Notes: generated from the letters alone by a model not told the origin. A stretch of 64,000 bases of DNA from Nostoc sp. MS1 (GCF_019976755.1 NZ_AP023441.1:1550001-1614000); one strand, 5' to 3'. Shown: positions 7,890 to 17,531, counted from the stretch's first letter. Numbers and translations: made by a program.

Positions 7890-10800
7890 CTAAAAATTGA
7901 TGTTTTTACCGTTGCCATTATATTGAGGATTGTAATAGTCATCGGGGTCATAGCCAACATCACCTACAAAGCAGAAAGAAGTCGCTAAATTAAAAGTTCT
8001 CTTTTCAAATATGAACTCTGTTAATGGTGGCATTTTGATAAAGTCATTTTTAAATCTCTGCCATTCTCTCTGTACGTATATATCAATAAAATAATTTTGT
8101 TTTTCTAATTCTTCAATAAAACTATCTTTTTCAAGAATTATTTCCTGTTGATTTTCTGTTTCAAATCGTAAATATATTTCTTCTAATAGTTTTCGCATTT
8201 GCACGGGATATCTGCCGGCTAAAGCGAGAAACGCTATTAAGGTTTGCTTGACTTTTTCTTCTGGTTCTTGTTCCCATGTTTGATCGTTGGGTGTTGGTGT
8301 CCAGATAATTTTGATGATTTTACAAATATTAATGAGGCGTTTAGCTGTTCTAGGGGTAAGGTCAACGTGTTGACAGCATTCTTTGATCATATCAAATTCT
8401 GCTTGAGTAAATTTTTCAACTAATAGTAATGCTTCACGCTGTTGCAATACTTGAGATTGTTCAGGTTGAAAGCTTTGTGTTTCGACTTCATCTTGAATAT
8501 CATTTTGAATATTTTGCTGGTTTTGAACTTGATTGTCACTATTTAAGTCATAATTTATAGATTCTGGTCTTTCCCGCCTATTATTTTGTTCTGCATCTTC
8601 TTCTATTTTGATATCAATTAGCGACTTTAAATATCTTTCTAAAATTGCTTTATCAGCTATGGGTCGCATTTTATAAGGAATCTGGATAATCTTTTCTAAA
8701 TAGTCAACGCCAGAAGGTGTCCCACCACGTTTTAAAACTCCTTTGTAACAGGTTTCTAAAGCACGGCTAATATAGCGGTCATCTATGGCTAAAATCACAA
8801 CGAATATTTCTGTATTTAACAGTAATTGTATGGCTTCTAAAACCTGGACTACTGTGTTGGGTGGACAACGGTCTAAGTCATCTATGTAGAGAACTATTCT
8901 AGCTGGGCCTCTGGGAAAATATTGTTTAAGAATATTTAATTTATTCTGATTTCCAACTTTGTATGTTAAGTGGTCAGATAAATCTTGTAAATCATCTTGG
9001 ATTTGGTGCATTATACCCAAGAGTTTTTGATAAGAATCTTCTTCTAAACGTTTGTTGATAAACTCTGATAATGAGGTATATTGAGCAGTTAAACCAGCAC
9101 GTTGTTTTTGTAACTCTACTTGTGCTTGTAGTTTTTGGATTTCTTTCTCTTTATCAGCTAGTTCTTCTTGTTTTTGATCATAATCTGATTTATTTTTGAG
9201 TTGCTGTGCAATTTCTTCTTCTTTCTTCGCAACTAAATTTTGTTGCTCTTGCTCTATATTTGCTTGTGCCGATCGCAAAAAATTTGCTGCTTGTATTTGA
9301 AATTTTCTTATTCTTTTAAATACTGTTATTCCTTGATTTATTGCAGGGATTGTAAATAATGCTGTTATCCCAATCTTTACTGTTGATATGAAGTTTGATA
9401 GGATTGGTAAATTGGGTATTAAAAAATTAACTATACAAAAGTAGATTACAAATGGTACAGTTAGCCAAAAGATAAATATAATCCATATTTTTTTGTCTTT
9501 CTTAATAAATTCAACTAAACCTAATATTTTAGCTGGCTGTGCTTCTAAAAAGTGTTTTACCCTCTGCGCATTATTAATTATAGTATTTATCTGTTCATGT
9601 TGATCTTCAATTATCTCTTCGGCTTTATCTATGAGATTACTATTTGTGGATAATTCAGTTAAATTTAAAGATAATCGATTTTCTAAATCTTGCTTGCCTT
9701 TAAATCCATAGGAATGTAAAAACTCTTTGAAGATGGAGCTACCAAAATCATCTTTACTAAGTTCTTTTAATTGAGCCAGAAATAGGGTTACTATGGCTGT
9801 GGTTCTTCTTTTCTGATTAACTTCTTGCTCAATTTGCTCTTGATATTGTTGTAATTCTTGCTCAATCTGCTCTTTCGCTTTTTGTGCTGTTCGCAACTCC
9901 GTTTCTGTCTTTTCTAGTTTTTTTTGTTCTTCACTTCTCACTTCACTGAGAATGTTCCAGAGTTCATTTTCTGAGCTTTTATCTTGAAATTTAGTAAATA
10001 CTTCTCCCAAGCCAGATTCTAAGATTTCTTTTCTATCACTCTCAACCATCTGATTGAGGACACGCCAAATCTCACCACCTTGGAGTAAATCTTTAAATTC
10101 TCCTAACTGCTTCTCTAAGGTTAACTGACGGTCAAGTTGATCAAAAATTGTTTGCATTAAACTTGCCCACAGGTCAGATTTAGCATAACTCCAGGCGTTA
10201 AATTCTATTTGGTAAACGTGACCCACAAAAGGGGAAAGATTAGGATTATTAGCATTAATATTCCATGCTTGTTCACTGGTGAGTGGTTGACAGCGAATTT
10301 TGTTAATTTGCTGTTTGATGAGGTGCATACCGAAAGATTTACCACTACCCCAACCACCAACAATAGCGACGGCTAAGGGAGGCTGGAGACTCCGCAACAT
10401 TAAAACATCGGCTATGGCTCGGAGTTCTTTGCCTACATCCAGAGCGTCTTCGCCTGTGGGTTTGTCGTTGCGAAAGGCTTCGGCAATGCGATTAATATAC
10501 AATTTCTGTGGTTGTAAATCCCAAACTCGCACTGTCTTGTCACGACTGCCACTGACAATCTTTGTGCCATCTGGACTAAAGGCGACTGAATAGACTGAAG
10601 ATTGATGCCCTCGGAAGGGTGGAGCGATGAGTTGACCTTGCAGATTCCACAACCGCACTGTCTTGTCACGACTGCTACTGACAATCATTGTGCCATCTAG
10701 ACTGAAGGCAACTGAATAGACCCCATTTTCATGTCCCTGGAATGGTTCACCGATGAGTTGACCTTGCAGATCCCACAGCCGAACTGTCTTGTCTAAACTG

Positions 10801-11480
10801 GCACTGATAATCTTTGTGCCATCTGGACTAAAGGCGACTGACCTGACCGCATCTTCATGTCCCAGGAAGGGCTGACCGATGGGTTGACCTTGCAGATCCC
10901 ACAACCGCAGTGAGTTGTCTTTACTGCCACTGACAATCTTTGTACCATCTGGACTAAAGGCGACTGAATTGACCCAACCTTCATGTCCTTGGAAGGGTGG
11001 CGCGATGGGTTCACCTTGGAGATTCCACAACCGCACTGTGTAGTCATCACTGCCACTGACAATCATTGTGTCATCTGGACTAAAGGCAACTGAATTGACC
11101 CAACCTTTATGTCCCCAAAAAGGTTGGCCGATGGGTTCACCTTGGAGATCCCACAAGCATAGAGAGTTGTCTTTACTGCCACTGACAATCATTGTGCCAT
11201 TTGAACTAAAGGCAACTGAAAAGACCTCAGACTCATGTCCAGTCCAGCTAACTAATTCGCTACCTATTGGCAAATCCCTGATTTCTATCGTGCCATCTTC
11301 TAAACCTACAGCGATGCCATGCCCATTGGGTGAGATGGCTACTGCTCTGACTGGACTATGAAAATTAAAGGTTGTAATTAGCGGTTTTTTTGCTTCTTCT
11401 ACATCTGCGATCGCTTCTTCTATCTCATCAGTAAATTCTGGTGCTAGGAATACTACTTCTTGTTGTGGGTTTAGTTCCAT
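7890..11480 (-). CDS. WD40-KAP P-loop NTPase with membrane segments
   Basis: A 1196-residue protein. Residues 35-330 hold seven WD40 blades of about 42 residues each (typical unit VNSVAFSPDGTKIVSGS..D..LRLWDLQG), enough for a complete propeller. A KAP-family NTPase follows: Walker A VGGWGSGKS with Lys381 and Walker B LYIDDLDRC with Asp867, Asp868 and Asp870. As usual in KAP proteins, the two motifs are separated by a long insertion, here about 480 residues with Glu/Gln/Lys-rich coiled coils (about 520-560 and 735-795) around two hydrophobic segments near residues 660-710. KAP ATPases are membrane-associated NTPases, several from mobile or defence-like contexts. The propeller suggests a sensor or docking surface. 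It is convergent with the ParA gene. Confidence 0.88.
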   Translation of the reverse strand: MELNPQQEVVFLAPEFTDEIEEAIADVEEAKKPLITTFNFHSPVRAVAISPNGHGIAVGLEDGTIEIRDLPIGSELVSWTGHESEVFSVAFSSNGTMIVSGSKDNSLCLWDLQGEPIGQPFWGHKGWVNSVAFSPDDTMIVSGSDDYTVRLWNLQGEPIAPPFQGHEGWVNSVAFSPDGTKIVSGSKDNSLRLWDLQGQPIGQPFLGHEDAVRSVAFSPDGTKIISASLDKTVRLWDLQGQLIGEPFQGHENGVYSVAFSLDGTMIVSSSRDKTVRLWNLQGQLIAPPFRGHQSSVYSVAFSPDGTKIVSGSRDKTVRVWDLQPQKLYINRIAEAFRNDKPTGEDALDVGKELRAIADVLMLRSLQPPLAVAIVGGWGSGKSFGMHLIKQQINKIRCQPLTSEQAWNINANNPNLSPFVGHVYQIEFNAWSYAKSDLWASLMQTIFDQLDRQLTLEKQLGEFKDLLQGGEIWRVLNQMVESDRKEILESGLGEVFTKFQDKSSENELWNILSEVRSEEQKKLEKTETELRTAQKAKEQIEQELQQYQEQIEQEVNQKRRTTAIVTLFLAQLKELSKDDFGSSIFKEFLHSYGFKGKQDLENRLSLNLTELSTNSNLIDKAEEIIEDQHEQINTIINNAQRVKHFLEAQPAKILGLVEFIKKDKKIWIIFIFWLTVPFVIYFCIVNFLIPNLPILSNFISTVKIGITALFTIPAINQGITVFKRIRKFQIQAANFLRSAQANIEQEQQNLVAKKEEEIAQQLKNKSDYDQKQEELADKEKEIQKLQAQVELQKQRAGLTAQYTSLSEFINKRLEEDSYQKLLGIMHQIQDDLQDLSDHLTYKVGNQNKLNILKQYFPRGPARIVLYIDDLDRCPPNTVVQVLEAIQLLLNTEIFVVILAIDDRYISRALETCYKGVLKRGGTPSGVDYLEKIIQIPYKMRPIADKAILERYLKSLIDIKIEEDAEQNNRRERPESINYDLNSDNQVQNQQNIQNDIQDEVETQSFQPEQSQVLQQREALLLVEKFTQAEFDMIKECCQHVDLTPRTAKRLINICKIIKIIWTPTPNDQTWEQEPEEKVKQTLIAFLALAGRYPVQMRKLLEEIYLRFETENQQEIILEKDSFIEELEKQNYFIDIYVQREWQRFKNDFIKMPPLTEFIFEKRTFNLATSFCFVGDVGYDPDDYYNPQYNGNGKNINF
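10510..11250 (-). repeat. Tandem ~126-bp coding repeat (WD40 blades)
   Basis: Blades 2-7 of the WD40-KAP gene repeat at DNA level with a period near 126 bp. Near-identical plus-strand words such as CTGCCACTGACAATC and TGTGCCATCTGGACTAAAGG recur at about 10545, 10671, 10797, 10923, 11049 and 11175, with small changes. The DNA likeness, not only the protein likeness, points to recent duplication or gene conversion among blades. Confidence 0.8.
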
Positions 11481-11903
11481 ACCAGTAATGCTACTAATGA
11501 TGTCATGTTTGCTTGTTATCAGTTTTACTACTTTAATTTTTGGTTGTAAATAGTTTTACAAGTTTTTGACCTCACCCCCAGCCCCTCTACGACGCGGAGA
11601 GGGGAGCAGTTTTTTGGCAAAGGTTTAGTCTTGATATGGTGAGGTGAGGGCAATAATAATTGAACGCAGATGCACGCAGCGAAAAGTTCTGTAGGAGGGT
11701 TTCCCTCCGTAGGAAACTTTTTAAGACAGATGCACGCAGATAAATTTATACCTTAGCGGACTAGTAAACGCTATATACTTTACAAGTAATCTCTTAAATA
11801 CAAATATTAACAGTCAAACTCTTATGGAATAAGAAGCTATTTATTTGCAGACATTAAAATCTTAGAACCAGGCTTCATCAAGTTTCTTTATAATATTATC
11901 AGC
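11481..11903. other. Intergenic region with repeat elements, 423 bp
   Basis: No gene seen. About 11569-11612 carries the common Nostoc repeat CTCACCCCCAGCCCCTCTAC followed by CGGAGAGGGG, which can fold. 11667-11739 holds a hairpin element between direct repeats, listed separately. The remainder is AT-rich. It separates two minus-strand genes and should include the promoter of the WD40-KAP gene on the minus strand. Confidence 0.5.
11667..11739. repeat. Hairpin element flanked by 13-bp direct repeats
   Basis: CAGATGCACGCAG occurs at 11667-11679 and again at 11727-11739. Between them is a 47-bp insert that folds: GGAGGG (11694-11699), loop TTT, CCCTCC (11703-11708), with outer arms AAAAGTT and AACTTTT. 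The core CTGTAGG-GGGTTTCCC resembles the palindrome at 59135-59171, which suggests one dispersed family. Confidence 0.55.
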
Positions 11904-12536
11904 TTACCAAATTTGACTTAAATCTAAAACAAATCCTGGTAATACATCTTCACCACTTAATGTAGAAGGATTATCTAATTCTTTAACAGCTTGATTAGGA
12001 CGATAAATAAATACTTTACGTTGTTTTCTATCCAGCAACCAACCTAATTCTGTACCATTAGATATATATTCTTCCATTTTTTCTTGTAATGTTTTCAAAC
12101 TATCTGTTTCTGAACGTAATTCCACTACAAATTCAGGACAAATAGGAGCAAATTTCTTCCTTTGTTCTAAAGGTATTGCTTCCCATCTGGCTTTTTTTAT
12201 CCAGGCTGCATCAGGAGAACGCACTGCACCGTTAGGTAAGGTAAAACCACCACTAGAACCAAAACCTACACCTGTAGCATCTTGCTTTGTCCAAATACCT
12301 AGCTGGACAATTAAATTAAAATTGCGTCCATCTGTTTCTGCGCCTGTAGGGGCCATAATCAATAAATCTCCAAGGTGATTACGTTCAATGCGAAAATCAC
12401 CGTTTAATTGGCAGAAATCAAAAAACTGATCATCAGTCATCACTATGTTTGGTTGCATTTTCAGCACAATTGGCATGATTTCTGTCGCTACAGGTGATTG
12501 GATGTTCATAATCTTTGAAAAAATCAATTCATACAT
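11904..12536 (-). CDS. Uma2-family (DUF820) putative PD-(D/E)XK nuclease
   Basis: A 210-residue protein of the Uma2/DUF820 family, which is greatly expanded in cyanobacteria and has a restriction-endonuclease fold. Visible family signatures are GDLLIMAPTG, RSPDAAWI (metal-binding Asp), PICPEFVVELRSETD (Glu of the nuclease core), the helix LQEKMEEYISNGTELGWLLD and the C-terminal VFIYRPN and LPGFVLDL. An alternative start nine residues in (MNIQSP) is possible. It stands alone 49 bp downstream of ileS on the same strand. The biological role of these proteins is unsettled; nuclease function is inferred from the fold. Confidence 0.88.
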   Translation of the reverse strand: MYELIFSKIMNIQSPVATEIMPIVLKMQPNIVMTDDQFFDFCQLNGDFRIERNHLGDLLIMAPTGAETDGRNFNLIVQLGIWTKQDATGVGFGSSGGFTLPNGAVRSPDAAWIKKARWEAIPLEQRKKFAPICPEFVVELRSETDSLKTLQEKMEEYISNGTELGWLLDRKQRKVFIYRPNQAVKELDNPSTLSGEDVLPGFVLDLSQIW

Positions 12537-12585
12537 AAACGTAGAGACGTTGATAAAACGTCCCTACATTCATGTTAAACCTGTT

Positions 12586-15498
12586 TTAAAATTCCCCAGC
12601 TAAGGCAGGAACGCAACGTTCACAAAGTAGGGGATGTTCTGCTGATTCTCCCACATGGGTAGAGTAGTTCCAACAGCGATCGCATTTTTCCCCTTCTGCT
12701 CTTCCAACCAAAATGTGTTGTTGATCAGGAGGGAAATTTTCAAATGTCAGAAGTAGATCATCGGGCTTAATCAGTTCAACTTGAGAAGCTAAAAATAGAT
12801 AACGTAATTCATCTACGCCATTACTTTGTTCTATTGAACCATCAAGTTTAGGATTAAGCGCCTCTAAGCTTCGACGAAATTCCTCATCAGGAACATAAAG
12901 CTGCACCTTAGCTTCTATGGAAGATCCAATTACCTTTTCACTTCTTTTATCCTCGAAAAACTTGTTAACTTCACTGCGAAGTTGTCGCAGTTTTACCCAA
13001 AACTCCGCCAACTCTGGGTTATCCCATTTCTCCTCTACCTTCACCCAACCAGCTTCAAACACTGATTTATACGGGGTTTTGTATGGGAGATATTGCCAAA
13101 TATCCTCGGCAGTGTGACAGAGTACAGGTGCGATCGCTCGTGCTAAATTTTCTAAAGCAACCTGTATAACTGTTTGACAACTGCGGCGGCGGAAAGAATC
13201 TGGTGCGCTGATATATAATCTATCCTTGGCGATGTCCAAGTAGAAGTTAGATAAATCCACTACGCAAAAATTCTGCACAGTTTGGAAGAAGCGGAAGAAT
13301 TGGAAACTCTCAAAAGCTTCTGTCACTTCCGCAAACACCTCACGGATGCGGTGCAGCATATATTTATCTAACTGCGGTAATTCCTCAAAGGGAACGGTAT
13401 CTTTTTCTGGGTCGAAATCATGCAAACTACCTAGCAAGAACCGCGCCGTATTGCGAATCTTACCGCGAACATCATTTAACTGCTTGAGGATATTCGTACC
13501 AATGGGAACATCTTTGGAATAATCCACAGATGATACCCACAAACGCAGTATGTCGGCTCCATAGGGCGCAAAATTTACCGACTTACCATTAATTTTGATT
13601 GTACCTCCCTCAATGATCACATTGGGGTCGATAGAATTACCCTCAGATTTACTCATTTTGCGCCCTTGTTCATCAAGGGTAAATCCGTGAGTCAATACAG
13701 TTTTGTAAGGGGCGATACCATTTACTGCCACACTGGTGAGCAAACTCGACTGAAACCAGCCGCGATGTTGATCGGAACCTTCTAAATAAATATCAGCCGG
13801 GTAGCGTAACTCAGGACGTTGCTTCAGCACAGCCGCCCAAGAGGAACCAGAATCAAACCATACATCCATCGTGTCTGTACCTCTGCGGTAAGACCGACCA
13901 TTATTTCTGTAAGATTCTGGTAATAATTCTTCTACAGACAATTCCCACCAAGCATCAGAACCCTTCTCGGCAATGATGGCTTGCACATAGTTGATGGTTT
14001 CCTCATTCAGCAGAGGTTCGCCAGTTCCCTCATCGTAGAATACCGGAATTGGCACACCCCAAGAACGCTGACGGGAGATACACCAATCAGAACGTTCTGC
14101 AACCATCGGTGTGATCCGGTTTTCACCTTGGGCTGGTATCCATTTTACAGATGCGATCGCCTTTAGCGCCTCTTCCCGAAAACCCTCCACCGAAGCAAAC
14201 CACTGTTCAGTCGCCCGGAAAATCGTTGGTTTCTTCGTCCGCCAGTCATAAGGATACTTGTGGGCGTAAGCCTCCTCTTTTAACAGCGAACCCGCAGCCA
14301 AGAGCGCATCAATTACCGCCTGATTTCCCTCACCCAACACATTCAACCCAGCAAACTGTCCCGCCTCCTGGGTAAAATCGCCACTATCATCTACAGGCGC
14401 AAGGATAGGTAAACCATAACGCAGCCCTACAATGTAGTCTTCTTGACCATGACCAGGGGCGGTATGTACCAACCCAGTACCCGATTCTGTTGTGATATAA
14501 TCGCCACCGACAACCACCGGACTTTCGCGGTTATATAGAGGATGACGGTAAGTAGTATGTTCCAACTCCTTACCCTTAAAAGTAGCCTTCACTGTCAACT
14601 GTGCCGAGATAGTAGTAGCCAAACGCTCCACCAAATCAGCCGCGACAATAAGATACTTAAACCCTGTTTCCGTTTCTGCGCCTTTGTGTGAGATTTCAAC
14701 TACAGCGTAGTTAAGATCCCCATTCACCGCCACAGCCAAATTTCCCGGAATTGTCCAAGGCGTAGTAGTCCAGATAGCCACACCCAAATCAGGCAAATAC
14801 TCACCCAACACAGGTTTCACCGCCTCAGCCAGACTAGTCACAGGGAAAGCTGCGTAGATACTGCGGGAAGTGTGACCTTCAGGATATTCCAATTCCGCCT
14901 CAGCCAAAGCTGTGCGCGAACTCGGACTCCAGTGGACAGGCTTCAACCCACGATAAATGTATCCTTTTAATACCATCTGCCCAAACACACCAATCTGCGC
15001 CGCCTCATATTCCGGCTTCAGCGTCAGATAGGGGTTATCCCAGTCGCCCCAAACACCGTAACGTTTAAAGTTTTTGCGTTGGTCGTCAACAGCAGCCAAA
15101 GCAAATTCCTTAGCCTTTTGTCGCAATTGCAGAGGTGTGAGATTTTGCCGTTCTGCTGACTTGAGATTCTGCAAAACCTTCAATTCAATTGGTAAGCCGT
15201 GACAGTCCCAACCAGGGACATAACGTACCTTACGGCCTTTCAATAATTGGTAACGATTAATAATATCTTTGAGAATCTTATTTAAGGCATGACCAATATG
15301 AAGTGAGCCGTTGGCGTAGGGAGGCCCATCGTGCAGTATAAATAATTCACCTGGATTATTTTGCGACAGGCGTTCAAAAATTTTATTGTCTTCCCAGAAC
15401 TTTTGAATTTCGGGTTCCCGCTTGATGGCGTTCGCCCGCATATCAAAACTAGTCTTGGGTAGATTTACAGTATCTTTGTAGCTTCCAGTTTCTGTCAC
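12586..15498 (-). CDS. ileS: Isoleucyl-tRNA synthetase
   Basis: A 970-residue class I synthetase that charges tRNA-Ile and edits valine. The HIGH-type signature is in PPYANGSLHIGHALNKILKD. The editing domain follows, with WTTTPWTIPGN, and KMSKS is in GRKMSKSEGNS. The C-terminal zinc knuckle CDRCWNYSTHVG..LLCERC is complete with four cysteines. The length is normal for the bacterial enzyme. The start is GTG at 15498 (reverse complement of CAC at 15496-15498); no better ATG is seen upstream, and residue 2 onward matches the usual cyanobacterial N-terminus. It is an essential cytoplasmic enzyme. Its 5' end is 139 bp from the divergent TcmP-type gene. Confidence 0.98.
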   Translation of the reverse strand: MTETGSYKDTVNLPKTSFDMRANAIKREPEIQKFWEDNKIFERLSQNNPGELFILHDGPPYANGSLHIGHALNKILKDIINRYQLLKGRKVRYVPGWDCHGLPIELKVLQNLKSAERQNLTPLQLRQKAKEFALAAVDDQRKNFKRYGVWGDWDNPYLTLKPEYEAAQIGVFGQMVLKGYIYRGLKPVHWSPSSRTALAEAELEYPEGHTSRSIYAAFPVTSLAEAVKPVLGEYLPDLGVAIWTTTPWTIPGNLAVAVNGDLNYAVVEISHKGAETETGFKYLIVAADLVERLATTISAQLTVKATFKGKELEHTTYRHPLYNRESPVVVGGDYITTESGTGLVHTAPGHGQEDYIVGLRYGLPILAPVDDSGDFTQEAGQFAGLNVLGEGNQAVIDALLAAGSLLKEEAYAHKYPYDWRTKKPTIFRATEQWFASVEGFREEALKAIASVKWIPAQGENRITPMVAERSDWCISRQRSWGVPIPVFYDEGTGEPLLNEETINYVQAIIAEKGSDAWWELSVEELLPESYRNNGRSYRRGTDTMDVWFDSGSSWAAVLKQRPELRYPADIYLEGSDQHRGWFQSSLLTSVAVNGIAPYKTVLTHGFTLDEQGRKMSKSEGNSIDPNVIIEGGTIKINGKSVNFAPYGADILRLWVSSVDYSKDVPIGTNILKQLNDVRGKIRNTARFLLGSLHDFDPEKDTVPFEELPQLDKYMLHRIREVFAEVTEAFESFQFFRFFQTVQNFCVVDLSNFYLDIAKDRLYISAPDSFRRRSCQTVIQVALENLARAIAPVLCHTAEDIWQYLPYKTPYKSVFEAGWVKVEEKWDNPELAEFWVKLRQLRSEVNKFFEDKRSEKVIGSSIEAKVQLYVPDEEFRRSLEALNPKLDGSIEQSNGVDELRYLFLASQVELIKPDDLLLTFENFPPDQQHILVGRAEGEKCDRCWNYSTHVGESAEHPLLCERCVPALAGEF

Positions 15499-15637
15499 AG
15501 TTTCATGCCTAAGATTATGTATGCAGGTTCTATCAATTATAGAAGATGGGATGAAGCCTACAACTCTGGGATTTGAGTTCTAGACATTAACTAATCTCAA
15601 ATTTACTATATTAATACGATACATATAGCAATTACGT

Positions 15638-16765
15638 ATGAACAACCCTTCTTTCTTTGATGAACAAAAAGAACAATCCTTAATCAAAGCCCGAATTGTT
15701 GAAAAATATTTTTGGGCTTGGGCAAAGGTAATTATACCATCTGCTAAAAACGCGGGATGTCCAATTGCCTATATAGACCTTTTTGCTGGCCCTGGTAGAT
15801 ACAAAGATGGTTCAAAATCAACACCAATCAAAGTTTTAGAGACAGCAATTGCTGATCTAGATATGCGAAGTATGCTCAAAACATTATTTAATGATGCTAA
15901 TTCTGAACATACTAATTCCTTACAACAAGCTATAGATGCAATTCCAGGAATTGAACAGTTAAAGTATAAGCCTGACGTAATGAATTTTGAAGTAGGAGAT
16001 AATATTGTTCAGGCTTTTTCTCAACTCAACTTAGTTCCCACATTATTTTTCGTAGACCCCTGGGGATACAAAGGATTATCATTACAACTTATCAACTCAG
16101 TTGTAAAAAACTGGGGCTGTGATTGTATTTTCTTCTTCAATTATAATCGGATCAACATGGGTCTAAGTAATGCAGCAGTTGAAGAACATATAAATGCGTT
16201 ATTTGGAGAAACAAGAGCAGATAAATTACGAGAAAAGCTGCAACCACTTAAAGCACAAGCAAGAGAGTTAACCATAATAGAAGCACTTTGCGAATCTCTG
16301 CAAGAAATGGGTGGAAAGTATGTTTTACCTTTTCGCTTTAAACATGAAAATGGCAACCGTACTAGCCATCACCTGATTTTTGTCAGTAAGCACTTCAAAG
16401 GCTATAAGATTATGAAGGAGATAATGGCAAAAGAAAGCTCCGAGCAAAATCAAGGTGTACCATCTTTTGAGTATAGTCCAGCGACTAATATGCAACCCTT
16501 GCTGTTTGAGCTTTACCGTCCTCTTGATGAATTAGAAGGAATGCTACTAGATACATTTGCTGGTCAAACAATAACGATGCAAGAGATTTATATGCAGCAT
16601 AATGTTGGTAGACGTTACATTGATAAAAATTACAAAGCTGCTCTTAACAGTCTGGAAGCTAAGGGAAAAATTAAAGCCGAACCACCAGCTAACAAGAGAC
16701 CAAAAAGGAAAGGAGAAATTACATTCGCAGATTCAGTTACAGTAACCTTTCCACTTAAGCCGTAA
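15638..16765 (+). CDS. tcmP: Three-Cys-motif partner protein TcmP
   Basis: A 375-residue protein of the TcmP family. The N-terminal half has a methyltransferase-like nucleotide-binding loop AYIDLFAGPGRYKDG, and LFFVDPWGYKGL sits where class I methyltransferases carry their catalytic strand. The C-terminal 80 residues look like a winged helix (ITMQEIYMQHNVG, then ALNSLEAKGKIKAEPP). The family is named for frequently neighbouring a Gp37/Gp68-type protein with three conserved cysteines, and exactly such a gene follows here on the opposite strand, with 3' ends overlapping by 11 bp. The activity of the pair has not been settled; DNA or RNA modification is an inference. Confidence 0.9.
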   Translation: MNNPSFFDEQKEQSLIKARIVEKYFWAWAKVIIPSAKNAGCPIAYIDLFAGPGRYKDGSKSTPIKVLETAIADLDMRSMLKTLFNDANSEHTNSLQQAIDAIPGIEQLKYKPDVMNFEVGDNIVQAFSQLNLVPTLFFVDPWGYKGLSLQLINSVVKNWGCDCIFFFNYNRINMGLSNAAVEEHINALFGETRADKLREKLQPLKAQARELTIIEALCESLQEMGGKYVLPFRFKHENGNRTSHHLIFVSKHFKGYKIMKEIMAKESSEQNQGVPSFEYSPATNMQPLLFELYRPLDELEGMLLDTFAGQTITMQEIYMQHNVGRRYIDKNYKAALNSLEAKGKIKAEPPANKRPKRKGEITFADSVTVTFPLKP

Positions 16766-17531
16766 GTTCTAAATTTCCTCTTCTAAATGAGCGTTGTTGA
16801 GTAAATTTACTCCATAGATTTTGATGTTTCTGCCAAGCTGGAGGCATTTCATCCCATATTTGTCCATCTAATAATCTACCTCCAGCTTTAGAAGTTCTAC
16901 CACCAATCTGCTTAAAGAAAAATGCTACTCTTGCTTGTTGGCATTGGTGACGAATATCTTCCGCCCATTCCATCTTTATGGGACGATGTTTTTGTCCAGA
17001 TTCTCCACCAACAATGACCCAATCAATATTTGTTAAATCAAGATTTAATGAACCTAACAGTGGTTCACATGAAAGAAAACGTACCTTGGCAGGAACTCGA
17101 CGAAGATAATCAACACGATGGATATAGTTTTGATTCTCAACAGACACACCCATCCAAATATTTTCATTAAATTCTAGATTAGGTGCTAACTCAATAAGTC
17201 TTTCAGGTCTTTTTGTTAATATTTGATATATGTGCCAAGGCGTAGCATGAATCACTTTAAAAACATTCTGAATAAAATCAAGAGGTACTTCTTCGTGAAA
17301 CAGATCACTCATTGAGTTCACAAATATTCTACTGGGACTACGCCATTTTAAAGGTTCTGTTAACCTTTCTGGATGTAAAGTTAGCTTAAAACCATTCTTA
17401 AAATTATTAGGAAAACGTTTAGTAAGGGCTTCTGCATAGCAATTTAAACAACCTGGACTAACTTTATTACAACCAGTTGTAGGATTCCAAGTTTTATCCG
17501 TCCACTCAATACCTGTATGAGTACTAGACAT
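16755..17531 (-). CDS. Phage Gp37/Gp68 family (DUF5131) three-cysteine protein
   Basis: A 258-residue member of the Gp37/Gp68 family. The signature TGIEWTDKTWNPTTGC leads into Cys21, Cys28 and Cys31 (C-x6-C-x2-C), followed by NCYAEAL. Further family blocks are RIFVNSMSDLFHEEVP, QILTKRPERL, WMGVSVENQ, FLSCEPLLG and WVIVGGESG. The three cysteines and the barrel-like layout recall radical-SAM enzymes, but that function is not proven for the family. It converges on the tcmP gene, whose product is the expected partner. The family occurs in phages and mobile DNA, so transfer of the pair is plausible. Confidence 0.92.
   Translation of the reverse strand: MSSTHTGIEWTDKTWNPTTGCNKVSPGCLNCYAEALTKRFPNNFKNGFKLTLHPERLTEPLKWRSPSRIFVNSMSDLFHEEVPLDFIQNVFKVIHATPWHIYQILTKRPERLIELAPNLEFNENIWMGVSVENQNYIHRVDYLRRVPAKVRFLSCEPLLGSLNLDLTNIDWVIVGGESGQKHRPIKMEWAEDIRHQCQQARVAFFFKQIGGRTSKAGGRLLDGQIWDEMPPAWQKHQNLWSKFTQQRSFRRGNLELTA

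Noticed and set aside
10300..11361. Open frames on the plus strand and in other minus frames within the WD40 region
   Set aside because: They mirror the tandem WD40 coding repeat and give no protein-like sequence.
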